From Rosellinia necatrix (lineage: Eukaryota; Ascomycota; Sordariomycetes; Xylariales; Xylariaceae), in contig JAGYVD010000008.1 in assembly GCA_021209875.1 (NCBI GenBank), forward strand, positions 1,239,501-1,303,500: DNA of 64,000 bases. Direction: 5' to 3'. Made by a program: the position numbers and the translations under genes. Below are positions 22,194 through 34,187 of this stretch, one piece after another. Position 1 is the first letter of the stretch. Every line of letters starts with the position of its first letter. Below the pieces are notes generated by a model, which saw only the letters and a list, made by a program, of their open reading frames with translations, had not been told where the DNA came from and ran no database searches.

Positions 22194-25100
22194 TGCGGAT
22201 GATTGGGAATCAAGTAGTAGGATACTGGAAATTGAGTGTGCGGCGTTGGTAGTCTGGTGTTTCCCACAAGAAAGAGGGGAATAGGAGGAGCCCTCGACAA
22301 TTTGGCAGAAACAATGCCTCTTAGATTCATGATATCCCTCAAGGCATAAATAAGACGATGTTCTTTTCCGTGGAGAACCATTCGTCATAATAAAGCAGAG
22401 TTTAAACCGCAAACGGCATCCCGGAGTTGCTTTCACGAATAATTATCGACTGGGACAAAGACATAACGGAAAAGATTTTGGATAAAAAACGAACAATGGG
22501 ATATACAACTCGATTCGTTATAAAATGCGGCCGGCATTGTAGCGTGGGCGATAATGGTGCATCAATACGCGAAACACACTAACCGTGCGAGCTCCCATCT
22601 CTTGAATCTCCAAGGCCCTGCTTTTCTCAAGCCTTTTCCATTGCGTCTCTATTGTTACACCCTACTTTTCCTAGTGAGCGGGATATGTATGATGCGGGGT
22701 TTCTAGAGCTATGTTTCGTTAAGAATTGGTAAATCATCGGCCTTTTTAGGATAACAAGATCACGGTCGTAACAACCGCCGTGCAACAATAGAACTATCTT
22801 TATAAAGTCGAGGATCTGGCTTCAGCTCTATCGATGTTAAAACAGTTTATTACGTGAGCCGAGTTACATACATACAGGGGCTTGTTCGTGACTTGATCTT
22901 ACCATAAACTGAGATCTTGTTAACAAAAACTGATGTGACGAAGAAATTCATAATCATATTCAATAAGTTCATTTTGCGTGGCGCACGGCGAAGGTCATGT
23001 ATCGTCTATAATTATCGCCATAGTATGGGTAGACTTGCTGTGAATAGCCAGCTACATGGGGGCGGCCTATGTCTACAAGCTTTACCTTTGAAACTTCGAA
23101 GGGGGATTAGGGTAATACTGCAACAATAAGAACAATAACTATAGGCTATTGACGACCCTCTGATTCTCGGGCAGTTCAGTGTTTTACAACGTAACTACTT
23201 ATTTAACTGTGAATTGAAGGGGACCGCCTGGCGAGTATGTTAAGAGTTTCCCTAATGGGCAAAAAGCTAAATCGAATTCCTCCGATCTAGAAAAAAGAAA
23301 ACATGTAACAACATGGTCTATGCCTGACGTGATCTCAATTATTAATGAGGCATATGCTATCTACCCCTTATCTCCAGCTCGGGCTCTAATGCGGACCGTA
23401 ATCTCTTCGATGTGATTAGGATGTCCTTGATTTACTACATAATCCTTAAAGCAGCGACATCGTTGTGGGTAGCGGAGTCAGTGAGTTGGATAAGCCCTGA
23501 AAGCACTTGATTGGTAATTGTTATAACAAATGCTGGAGCATCTCTGTTTAGGGTGGAAGTTATCATGTGTTACGGGTGTCTGCCTAGTAGGCTCATATCA
23601 TAGTACGCAAGGGATGTGACAATTTGCTTCACTATTTGAGCGGTAGCGGCGATTTCTATCCATAGCAAAGACTTTCCGTGGGTGCACCAGATAGCCGGGT
23701 TAGGATTTTTCTAATATTGCGAACCTTATCACTATGTAGGCTGCCTAGGTCCGGAAATTTGGTGTTGAACATTGTGCATGGTGGACCGCGCCGCAAATGA
23801 AGATGGATGAAAATAGGTACGTAATGGGGGGGGAGCTGTCTGATTACAAGTCAGATGAAGACCAGCTCTTCTACATAATGCCTACGTAGCAAGTTACCCG
23901 TCATAATTCTTTATTGATGTAGGGCCCTAATCCACTTCAGGCAGGATAATACCACCAAGCCCGGTTCTATTGATATTTGTCTTACACACAATGACCCACA
24001 AGAACGAAGGCCGGAAAGGAGTGCCCAAGATCCACGCGTCTCCTCCGCATAAGCGCCGCTTTGTCTCGTGTTTCCACGGAGAATATCAGAGACAGGCGGG
24101 GACGCATTCATAGAAATGCTGTGTCACCCGTACAGACAATGTCTTGACTCGTCTCGGAGATTATGTCGATTACAAGGAGGCGACACGGGTGGCAACTTGG
24201 ACAAACCCCTGTACCTAAGTATAGAGAGTATAACTACTGACTATAATGTTTCTCGAGGCCAAGTGGCCGAGAGTATGTAGTCTTAATTTATTCTCCTATC
24301 CGGTCGATTAGAGCGATAGGAGTGTGGTATCATGGAGGGTTGCGCGACGAGCGGGGGGATTGCGATGCACAACTTAGACAGCCCGGAAAGAGTCCCGAGG
24401 CGGGCTCCACCTATATCGTGGTGTTTAATACGGGCTACTCATTCGAGGTGACCCGGGGGTAGGTGACACGACGTTTTTCTATGCGCGTGTTTGCTTGTTG
24501 TAGAGTATCAGATGCACTGACCTGAACAAAACTGGTCAGTAATTCGAGAATGGCGTAGTAAGAAGAAACATACGAAGCACAATTCAAGGCTACTATAACG
24601 CTATTCGAAGGGTTCCTTTCTGGAAGCCCCAAGAGGCTAGTTGGTAGGACCTAAATTATTAGCTCCAGTGTTTTCATAATGAGTAGTCAGTCTGTCTCTG
24701 CTGTGGGTGAAACCCAGCATTCCGACGCGCTCACCCCCCCTTCTGCTACGGAATGTAATGTCCTTGAACTATGTATTACGCTGCGGAGGGCTGGGTGACC
24801 GCTAGCATTCGTCCGGAAATATACTTTCATGGGTACAGTCATATTTAAGGGCTTAATATACGGTAGCACCATCATAGAACCAAGTCAGGGCTGAGTATGG
24901 AACCTCTTAGCCCTTTTATGGTACAGTCCTGAGCTCCCCTCTACACTAAAGCATCGCCTGCGCTATGAACCACGAAGCCTCCCAGGGGGAAATGTAGAGG
25001 GAAAGATGACTTTAATTGTACTGGTTATGAAAGCTATAGTATTTTACAATGGCGAAATACAACGAAGATTTACATCCGGCAGGCCCGGGACGAATGGGTT

Positions 25101-25434
25101 GGCTGGACTAGTTCGTCCCATTTTAGACAACAACAGGTCAACATCGCCGAGCAATACAATACGGCTAACCAATTTCCCACAATATTCGAATGACATGGGG
25201 CTGTCATATGCATATGTGCATATGCTCGCCGACCAACACTATGTCGCTATGATAAGGAGACGGGATACTACGGACAGGCGTGAAGATAACTAGCGGGTTG
25301 CAAAAGCGGATGAAAATCATATGTGCATACATCAAATTGAATAACGCAAATGAAAGGATCCTGTGGCTTTTTTGACAGTTATTCTGGAGTATGCTTCGTC
25401 AGTGCGGTGTGGTTGATCTACATGTCATCAGTGC
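22194..25434. other. Intergenic, no supported gene
   Basis: An open frame continues upstream of the ATG at 22193 to another ATG at 22388, so the HExxH gene may start there; the intervening bases look more like a leader. From 22.45 to 25.4 kb only short random frames are seen, with G or C runs near 23827-23834 and 24734-24741. Confidence 0.45.
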
Positions 25435-26037
25435 GAATTGCTTACCTCGTAGCGCAGACGGAAGTGCTCGAAGGACCGGGGCCCAGGCGCGATCAGGTTT
25501 TCCGATGAAGTGATCCCCATCCTTGGGTTGTGTAACATTCTTCAAGGGCAGCACACTGGACACTAGATCCAAGCCGCCCTCGGGTGGGCGCAAAACGGCA
25601 TGAACCAACTTGCTCGGGTGCATACCTAGTGTCTGCTGCACAGGCATCACCAGGGGGAAGGGAGCCTTCACGACCCTAGGATTCGGTAATGGGAATATCT
25701 GGGGGGGGGGGCCAGCGGCGCACTCCGAGGTGCCTTTTCCACCTTCTCCTGCTCAGCCCACAACGGTGTGGCGACCTTTTGCTTTTTTCTTTTCCACTGT
25801 CTCGTCGCCGTTCCTGTCGGGCTGAAGGTCTTTGGGCTGATTCTGTGCGCAAGCCCAACGACGGGACGATGGAATAGCCGCTCGGCGAGTCGTGGAAAAG
25901 AACCCCAAAAGGCCGTTTCGCCGAAGCAGATGGGTTGGTTCTACAGCCCGCCGAAGAGGTGCGCCAGACCCACGCCACTGGCGACTAGGATCGACGTTTC
26001 CTCGAATTGCTTTTTCCTCTCTCGCTCTGTTTCGGGA
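25435..26037 (-). pseudogene. Probable decayed gene with mitochondrial-presequence-like N-terminus
   Basis: Reading leftward from 26037, one frame stays open to about 25435 except for a single TGA near 25752. It has protein-like composition. An Arg/Ser/Thr-rich, acid-poor start (LLGFFSTTRRAAIPSSRR) resembles a mitochondrial import sequence. A lysine-rich linker follows, then the stop, then a Pro-rich segment and a well-behaved domain containing LPNPRVVKAPFPLVMP and GGLDLVSSVLPLKNV. It ends at a good donor (GAG|GTAAGC near 25443-25448), where a second frame reads FEHFRLRYE. There is no in-frame ATG before the stop, and the TGA is what a CGA-to-TGA or TGG-to-TGA change would give. An overlooked short intron or a missing upstream exon is the alternative. 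The family is not recognised. Confidence 0.4.
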
Positions 26038-26814
26038 CTACATGTGCCGTTTCAGCTGTTGCATCTGATCTGCGCTCTCGGCCTGGGGCGGACATTAGCG
26101 CCGGTGACGACCAATCGAACAAATGTCTGAAACATACAATAGGAGGATGTGCCGGCCAGATACGGGAAGTATCTATCTTAGGAATATGTCGTAATTTATT
26201 GCCAGCCAGGTTGAAGACACTCGCGTGCAAATGAATATCAAAGTGTGTAATATAGTGTAGGTCAGCTATGCATGTCGCAGTGTAAGTCACCAAAATGCTA
26301 TCATTTTCAGCCTCACCATGTGGCCGGCACCAAGATGGCGAAACCAAGCCCACACCTTTGGGTTATGGGGGAGGCGGAGGGAAATCGAGTTATGGTTCTA
26401 TCACTCTCCCCCGATTACTATAAGGGTATTTCGCTCGGGTTTCCAAGGGGGGAAGGGGAGGCCGAGAGCCACCCCCATGTGGTAACGTGAAGCGAGGTAC
26501 TAGGTGTGGTATGCGGTAGATGTCAATGAGCAATGGTAACGATGGATTGGATATTGGAACTGAAAGGGGGGAGTGGAGGCCAAGACTAGCCGTAAGCCAC
26601 AGGTTTTCAGAAGCTAGCTCGCCTGTTGTACCGTATACTTATCTCGCATGTAACGCCCTCCTTCCTGTCAAGTGGCCTGTCGCCGTAGCTGCTACGATCG
26701 TTGCAGTGAGCACGTTCAAATGAGAGATCGAGTTACGTTTCATGTGGGGGGGAACTTGGGGGTTTGCTTAGGATCGTCATGCTTTTGAACATAATACAAC
26801 CACTTGGCTACTAT
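26038..26814. other. Intergenic, no supported gene
   Basis: Lies upstream of the decayed frame and downstream of the doubtful exon group. Open frames on both strands (26272-26490 plus, 25985-26353 minus) lack coding features. Confidence 0.4.
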
Positions 26815-27594
26815 TCAGTGAATTGATATAGCGAGTTTAAGCACCGAGAACCTATCAAAGAGGCACGGCGGCCTAGTGGGTGGCGAAAGACGGGGAACGA
26901 GCTGCAAGATTGTCCACCAGGGACGCCTCCTACAGAAATACCTGGGGCTGTCGCAAATATCTGGGAACGACCGGTGAGGTTCGATGATTCCGGGCTGTTG
27001 CCCGAAAAAACAAACCTGGTGCAAGAGTACCGAACAACAAAAGGATCGAAAAGGAAAACATTTAATTTCTTTGTATGTATCCCGTGTGGTTTAGCTTACG
27101 TTACCCAGGTCACTCTCAGCTTCTACTAACTCGTACATTTCCTTTTGTCCGACTGGTAACGAACGGGGGACTGCTGCATTCTCCCCAGGTAGGTAGCAAT
27201 ATAGCACACCGAGTTCTTTTTTGTCCGTGCTGTGGCTTGAGAACTGACATGGTAAATCTGACTCTGGGGTTTGAACTAAGTAATGACATGTGCAGAGTGG
27301 ATTTCCTCCTATAATCCACTGAGCGAGAGAAAATAACAACAAGGGTCAATGACTATTAAGGATGCTTAGACCTATTTCTGGGCCGGGGTAGGTTGGATCA
27401 ATGTTCATAGCACAACCTTCTCCTTGTCTGTCTATTCGCGTACGAATCCTCCGGGATTGGCTTTCTTCAGAGACGCAAAATGAGACCCCTTTCTGCCTGC
27501 GTTGTGGATCTGTCTTGTTTGAATTTGTAATGCCGTCACTGAGTCTATCCAGGCTTAAACACATGGTTTGCGCGGGAGGTTCCGAGGTCATCAT
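26815..27594 (-). other. Doubtful multi-exon reading frame of unknown family
   Basis: An ATG at 27594 opens a frame of about 75 residues (begins MMTSEPPAQTMCLSLDRL, later DRQGEGCAMNIDPTYPGPEI). It reaches a possible donor near 27368 and a possible acceptor at about 27320. After that, two frames are open over 27319-27095. One ends in YELVEAESDLGN at a good AAC|GTAAGC donor near 27097 and rejoins in phase 0 at an acceptor near 27005, giving VCFFGQQPGIIEPHRSF and continuing open to a TGA at 26815. The phases of the first intron do not agree with this second half, so either an intron is misplaced or the gene is broken. No domain recognised. Confidence 0.25.
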
Positions 27595-28384
27595 AAACAG
27601 TATTTCTATCACTTTCTGCTATAAATGTACTGTCTAGTGGGTCCTGGAACCACCTATACCGAGTAAATATCTGGCTTATATGTCATGGTCCAGCTCTACC
27701 TCCTCTAAGATATAATTAGAAAACTAACGAGGTTGGAACCTGGGGTAGATGAAACCATCCGTATGATCGCAAGGAACCTATATTCGGCCAAGGGGAGAAA
27801 AATATCAAGATGGTTTTTGTACCGTCTTTATCTGGATATCAAACTAACCGTTGTGGACCATATTATTCGTACACAAGGTTAACTTCTGGCGTTAGAACGT
27901 CCACGTTCGTACTTTGGATTTTCTGTGCTGGCGTGACTAAAACAACACGCCTTGTAACTCTTAGAATCCCTCCCAGCACAATGACTGGCCGTCATAGTGG
28001 TGGTCTCTTCGGCCTCCAAAACCGTAAAGATACAGCCAAGTAATCCTACATCTATAATGCTCTCGTGTGTGTAAATCCAGCCGGGGCCCCCTATAACAAG
28101 CAAACAAGCAAACGAGAATCTAAGGCAGCCTGTTCAAATGCTCCGCCAGACCTCAAGAACGCCACGACCACGAATTATAAACGTGGCCCCCGTATTAGTC
28201 CGATAATCGCTGCCGTTTTGGTATCCTTCCGAAACAATCGTGCATGCGGTGCGCTCGAAATCCCATTACTCCATATCCTAGCCCTTTTCCATCCCATAGC
28301 AATGTGCTCAACGCTCCCTCTGGCTGGTTAATCCCTGAAGTCATAGCCGAGTTCAAATTCATCCAAGAAACTTGTGCGTAAAAT
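27595..28384. other. Intergenic, no supported gene
   Basis: Lies downstream of the C2H2 gene on the minus strand and so includes its 3' untranslated region. A minus frame at 27879-28050 is open but has no features; it could be an upstream exon of the doubtful frame to its left. Confidence 0.4.
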
Positions 28385-29818
28385 TCATGCCGGTTCGTGC
28401 TTGATCCCTCCCAGGGAACCCGATGGCCCGTCCGGTTCCCTCTTCGACTCGTCTTCTGGTGAACCTCCGCCTGTGCTTTTCGGCGATGTCTTCCCGTTAC
28501 TACCACAGCCTTTCACCAACCGATGACGCTGTCGCTTATTAGTAATAATCGTGCCGTAACGTGGAAATAAGCTTACCTTCAAGGCATCTTTCCGAGAAAA
28601 TGCTTTATCGCAATACTCGCATGGGAAGGGCTTGACGGCAAGATGGATTCGCTTGTGCCTTTTTAGATCGTGGTTTCTGTTGAACGACTGCGGACATGTG
28701 TCACATCTATACGGACGATCCTGTTGGGAATTTGGAGCACCAGGGTATATGCCATGGGACAGCGGATGCCCCCCGTGGTGATAGGCACTCAGAGGATTCG
28801 TGGTGCCCATAAGGTGCATTTGGCCCCCTGGATTTCCCATATTAGAGAGAACCATGTTCTGTCCTAAACTAGAAATAGTTGTTGGATAGGAGTAATGGCG
28901 GTGGGCTCCATAGGGTGGAGGGGCTCCCATAGGAGCATTGTGGTGTGAGCTGAGCGCTGGTATTCCCCTTGATGGGCCTCCTGTCGTCGTCGGAGACAAC
29001 TGCGTAGGAGACGGATGCGGCGGAGGGAATGCTGGAAACGGGGGTTGCTGAGGGGTGGATGATGGTGCCGTGTAATATCCAGGCGTTGGCGGTGGCCGAG
29101 AATAACTTTCGGATGGTGCGGCTGCTGCGGGAGTGGGAGGTTGCGATGATTGGGAGCTTAATATCGTGTGCTGGATATGTTGTGTATGCGAGGGTTGCGA
29201 AGCATAGCTTGAATGGCTGCCAGCGCCCCCTGATATGGGCATTGAGTACGAGTGGTTGACATTATCGTACGGCGGTGCTAATCCATCTGAATTTGTTGGC
29301 GGTTGAGAGCTTCTTGCGCTATAACCTGGCTGGCCTGTCCCGCCTGGTGCACCTGGCGCGCCAGGAGAATAAATATGGCGACCGTAGCTTGCCATAACGC
29401 TAGACTGCGGCCCCGGAGTTACTGAGCTGTACGTATACGAGGAGGTATTCGGTATAGGCCAGGTGTTCTGGTTACTATACTGTGTAATGCCCGTATGAGG
29501 GCTGTGCGAAGTGCTGCTGTTGAGGCTCGAAGAGGGCGGACTTATACTTTCACTCACCCCTGAGGATGAAGTTAGATGATTGTTGTTAAGGGGCTGTGGG
29601 AGAGGGTGTTGCAAATACGGCGAGAATGTCTTTTGACGGGATTCTGAGGGAGAGAGGGTAGGAGGAGGTGAAGGGTAACGGAGAAAGTGATGAGAAGTTG
29701 CCATACTGGGTACTTGAGAGTCCAAAGATGTATTGGGAGGCGGGAGATGGAATTGAGGAAGACCGCCAGCTGCCGGTCGACGAGAGAGGAAGCTGTGCGT
29801 GGTGGTGGCGGGTTCCAT
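28385..29818 (-). CDS. C2H2 zinc-finger transcription factor
   Basis: Putative nuclear DNA-binding regulator of 461 residues. Exon 1 (29818-28577) and exon 2 (28528-28385) flank a 48-nt intron with a GTAAGC donor, a TTACTAAT branch region and a GACAG acceptor. The first 365 residues are low-complexity and rich in Ser, Pro, Gln, Tyr, Gly and His, as in a disordered activation region. Two fingers close to the C-terminus follow: finger 1 has Cys372, Cys375, His388 and His392; finger 2 has Cys400, Cys403, His416 and Cys422, so it is a C2HC finger. The linker is HLAVKPFPC. The tail is rich in Lys, Ser and Gly. The start is the ATG at 29818; a TTG further upstream is not used. The FNRNHDLKRH finger pair recalls NsdC-like developmental regulators, from memory and unverified, so no symbol is given. 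The intron splits finger 2 and is a multiple of three without stops. Confidence 0.9.
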   Translation of the reverse strand: MEPATTTHSFLSRRPAAGGLPQFHLPPPNTSLDSQVPSMATSHHFLRYPSPPPTLSPSESRQKTFSPYLQHPLPQPLNNNHLTSSSGVSESISPPSSSLNSSTSHSPHTGITQYSNQNTWPIPNTSSYTYSSVTPGPQSSVMASYGRHIYSPGAPGAPGGTGQPGYSARSSQPPTNSDGLAPPYDNVNHSYSMPISGGAGSHSSYASQPSHTQHIQHTILSSQSSQPPTPAAAAPSESYSRPPPTPGYYTAPSSTPQQPPFPAFPPPHPSPTQLSPTTTGGPSRGIPALSSHHNAPMGAPPPYGAHRHYSYPTTISSLGQNMVLSNMGNPGGQMHLMGTTNPLSAYHHGGHPLSHGIYPGAPNSQQDRPYRCDTCPQSFNRNHDLKRHKRIHLAVKPFPCEYCDKAFSRKDALKVSLFPRYGTIITNKRQRHRLVKGCGSNGKTSPKSTGGGSPEDESKREPDGPSGSLGGIKHEPA

Positions 29819-32800
29819 GCTTCTTTTTACCAACTCCTTCTCTCCTCTCCTTGCCCCTCTCGTGCACCCTGTCCCTCACCACTGACACTACCTAGTGTCT
29901 GTCTTTCTTCCGCGCGTAGTGCTATCTGTCGACAACAAGGAAGTTTTCAGGTGAAATTGACCACAGCAAGTCGGCAATGGGTTTCGTAGGCGACTAATAC
30001 GATATATTTGGGATGCCAATTCCGTGTTTTCCTGCCTCAGTCGATACGGGCTGTTAGATTCGTCGAGATTTGATCCAGCTATGGCTGTCTCCCGTGTGCC
30101 ACGAATACGATCTGACTGCCGCCTCTTGTTCACTCTTCCACTTTCCCGCAAAGTTGGTTGCTGAACCCTGCTATGCGCGATGTTTATTTAATAGTTCTCC
30201 TGAGAAGAGCGATGGCGATCCCGATGTTCGTTTCCGCAGCGAATTGGCGTGAACTACACGCGGAAAGTTGCCGGTGTTGTTATAACTGTCCGTATCTCGG
30301 ATATGGGTGACAGAATGGGATCGACGAATAGAAGGGACGAGATGAATGAAAACACCGAGGTTGCCTCTGGATGACGGACAAGCACTCCCTTAGGTGCCGA
30401 CGGCTTATGATACAGGCCAAGGCGTGGGTTATCTCATATGTTCAGCGATGACAGGCTAGGTGATGCCTTATACACACGCGAGTGGGCTGGTTCGTGAGCT
30501 TTCGGGTAGGTTGAATACATACGGCTTGGACTTAGTGTAGATATAGGTGGGTTGTGGAGACGTCGATCCCCGGGAGGCGCCTGTCGTAATATATGGTCCC
30601 AGGCTTGCTGTTGTGTACGCTTTTAGTTCTAGGCTGACCAATGTATATATGTTGCTAGTCCCTCCTACATTAGTTGTTGGGTACGGTACCTACTTAGGTA
30701 GTACCGTAGTAGTCCTGGATATAATAAGCCGGATAGCCTCTGTCTCCTCTGCGTTCTTTGCTGGGTTAGTCCGCTGCCTGCCCTGGTTTCCAAGTGGTTC
30801 ATCTAGCCTATAGACAGACGTACTGCACTCATAGGAGACGGACAGAACGAGAGAGCGAAAGAGAGAGAGAACGTCTTGGTCGTACCGCGCGTACCGACGT
30901 GCTAGAGGTTATATCTCGTGGCACGTGTCATGTGTTGTAGCGAATACCTATCCTTTGCAGCCGGCAATGGTGCTTTTGTAAGTCCAAGAAACTGAAACGC
31001 CCCTTGCGGGAACGAGTGGCCTAGCCCAGGGACCGGGGAAAGAAATCATATGCGACCCCGGACTAGCTCTGTCGAGCTGAGTTCGCTAGCTGGCTTAGTC
31101 TTCCGAGGGAGAGTTTAGTCACCCTCCTCTCGAAAACCTAGGGTTATGGTACTAAGTGCTCTGATATTTTGGCGGCTGAGGGCTACTGGGAGTCCCCATG
31201 TAATAAAAATAATAATAAAATAAGTCTAAAGGGGATCCGGGGGCGAAAGAAGGTTAGCCCGCTGGGATATGCCGTATCGCTACCTCTTCTTCCCGCTGCC
31301 TGCTATTGTCGCGGTTATTGTCTGTCCTCTACCAGACGGCTCACCCAGGTCGCGTAAGAGAGCCTGTGTGTAGGGAGGTGACTTAGAGACAAGCAATAGC
31401 TACGGCGCAGACGTTCGCTAAGCGGGATTCGGACGTACCTATCTATGCCCGGAAAAAGTAGCTTCTGGTGGGTATAGGAGTTCGGATTCCTCAAAACTCT
31501 GTCTTTGTGTGTCTTATTGCCCTTTTCCTGATTGGGCTTAAACTCGAGGCATTCCTGCAGGCAGGGAATTCCTCTCTGCGCGGTCTGGGCCAGCGGCAAC
31601 AAGCGCGTGCACGCAGGCGGGTGTGCTTGGGGGGCAGGGAAGATGTAAGATGATAAACAAAGCCTGATTGATAATCTAGCCTCGAGGACGAGTTTGCAGT
31701 GTTGAATCGGTGATTGTAGGGGTGGACCGGAATATCAAAATAACCAATGCAGCTCCGGAATAGGTGTGAATCAATAATGCAGATCACACCAACGCTACAG
31801 GCGGATCCAGGATGCGTGACTTTGGCCGTCCGATGCAGGTTATGAGACAAGGCCAGCGGCCGGAAGGAAGGAGGAACGAAGGACGGCGGTTGTGTACGAG
31901 ATACAGAGCGACTAACAGTTGAAATAGAAGATGGGGGCCTTCTTGTGGAAGGTCGAGGGTCGGATCTCGCGTTGCCAGTGGATGTCTTACTTTGATTCGC
32001 GCGCGCTTTCGTCTCTGCTACAGGCTCTGTCTGTCTCTTACCTTACACTCACTCGCTCACTACTTACATAAACAGACAGGCGGGAAGATAGACATATACA
32101 CGCACAGGTCCCGTCTCCCTCGATCTCTAGCTCCCTACTGTTCGAGAGATGTGAAAGAGACAAACTCGTCACATAAGGGAGAGAGAGAGGGAGAGAGAGG
32201 ACTAACGAACGGCCAACCCAAAAGGCTTGGCTCCTTACTTAGTTCCTACCGTAGTGAGATGTGCAAGAGAAGACAAGGCTAGAACCCTTGCACACCCTTT
32301 GCAATACCCACTCCTGGGCTCCATGTTCCCAATATTCCGGGTGCGTCTGTAGTGTACACTAGACAATGCCTGTCCACAAGCATAAATAGAATGTTATAAT
32401 GATGAGTATATGTATCATCAAGCTAATGCTATAACTTTCCTTATTGTTATCCACAAACTCTACGCACGTAACTGGCTGTGCATACATAGTATATGCAAGG
32501 CAAGTTTAACTTGGTGATCTTAGTAGTCATATTGCCTTGTTGAGCATAGACGGATCTCTCTCGCTCTCTCTCTTTGGACGATCCCTTTTCCAGTGGATTG
32601 CAGTCAGCACCTACGGCACATGTACGTGTATGTACTTTCATTTCACACCCGTCAACACCAACTAATCATATAATGCGAACCCGCAACCGTGATCACTCGG
32701 CGCGAGGAGGTGAAGTTCGACATTCATCAGCTTGTCATGCCGGAGAGAATGGACTACGGTGGATGGAGTGAGCAGCTCCAGGATTTGGAAATTTGCTGGT

Positions 32801-34131
32801 GAGATCCCCGATAGGATGGTCGACCAGGGATTTCCCACCCTTGCCCCCTGTCGCCAATTATGTATAGTATGCATTGACAGGGATATTGATCGCTTGGCTG
32901 GATATCCACAATGAGCCCTGGTCTGAAATACATAAGAATCCGACTCTGGGGAGTTTAGCATGTCAACCCGATCAACTGTTATGGAGGTCTTCTTGGGGGA
33001 TCATCCTTATTTCTCGTCTGGTAAACGACCCTCTTTTTATGTATTTTTTTTATATTTTATTTATTTACTATCGTGCTAGGGGAAAAAAAACAAAAATTAT
33101 TTCGAGGCATATACGTTCGGTGTTCTCTACCATCCAAGCATGCGCGGCAGAGCCGTTCCTATTTTAATGTAAGACGATCTGCATTTCTTCTGCCGCTGGA
33201 TTACGAAGGACGTATTTTCGACTTATTGTCTTGGCGGGAGGTATGATCAGCGATGTGCCATCCGATGCGAGCTTAGCTTCGCCCAGCTGGAGCGGAGTTG
33301 GTCGATTGCGGCTGGATCTGTTTCAGCACACACTCTGGTCTCCGACTTGGTGGTTCTTTTGGAGGGGCCAGAGAAGGTTGTCATGGGTGGCCAGCTATAA
33401 CCACTGACAAGTACGCCATAGCAGTGTAGCAGCGATGATCGGGAATGGGGGCTGATTCCAGCACCGGTGTGCGGATTGTCGAAAGCGCATCTTCACGCCG
33501 ACAGCTGCATTCAAATTGCAGCTCCATTCTCGAATGACTACGTATGTAAGGATGTATGTACGAATGTATCTGCCTGTACAGTATGTGCTCATGTTTATCA
33601 AATGATAGCATGCCGCGATAATTACGAGGGAGGCAATCCGGCCTGCCTTGGGTGAGGTACCCGCACGCATATGTGATGTTTTGACGTATCGCATCTTGTA
33701 ACCATGCTTTCAGCTTGCATCGGTCCCTTCGTCACAATAGCACTGTAGCCCATCGAGCGGTCGCCAAGATGTGTCTGAAAAAGCGGTCGGTCCCTAACCT
33801 TGCTCACGCACCTTACGAGAGAACACTATGAGGCTGCGAGCCCCCCCTCAAGTCATACTAGCACTACTATATGCATGTATGTATGTACTTGCGTCCCTAC
33901 TACAAGTATGCCCTAGTATCGATAGGTGTCAACCCGCAGCATGAAGCTGAGCTCATGTGGTATGAGGTCCTCAGATGCAGCCAGGTATAACATAGCAAGG
34001 ATGTCCCCAGCATCACATCCTGTCTACTTCGGGACGTATTAGGACCCAGAGAGAGCTGTAGCGTAGTAAGAACCCTGCTTACTGGCGGGTTCTCGAGTGG
34101 GTTTTTCCTAGTTGCTACAAGTACTGTAGTG

Positions 34132-34134
<3 letters not shown>

Positions 34135-34184
<50 letters not shown>
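34135..34184. repeat. (TG)25 microsatellite
   Basis: Fifty uninterrupted bases of TG. A shorter imperfect GT run lies at about 35965-36006. Confidence 0.97.
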
Positions 34185-34187
<3 letters not shown>

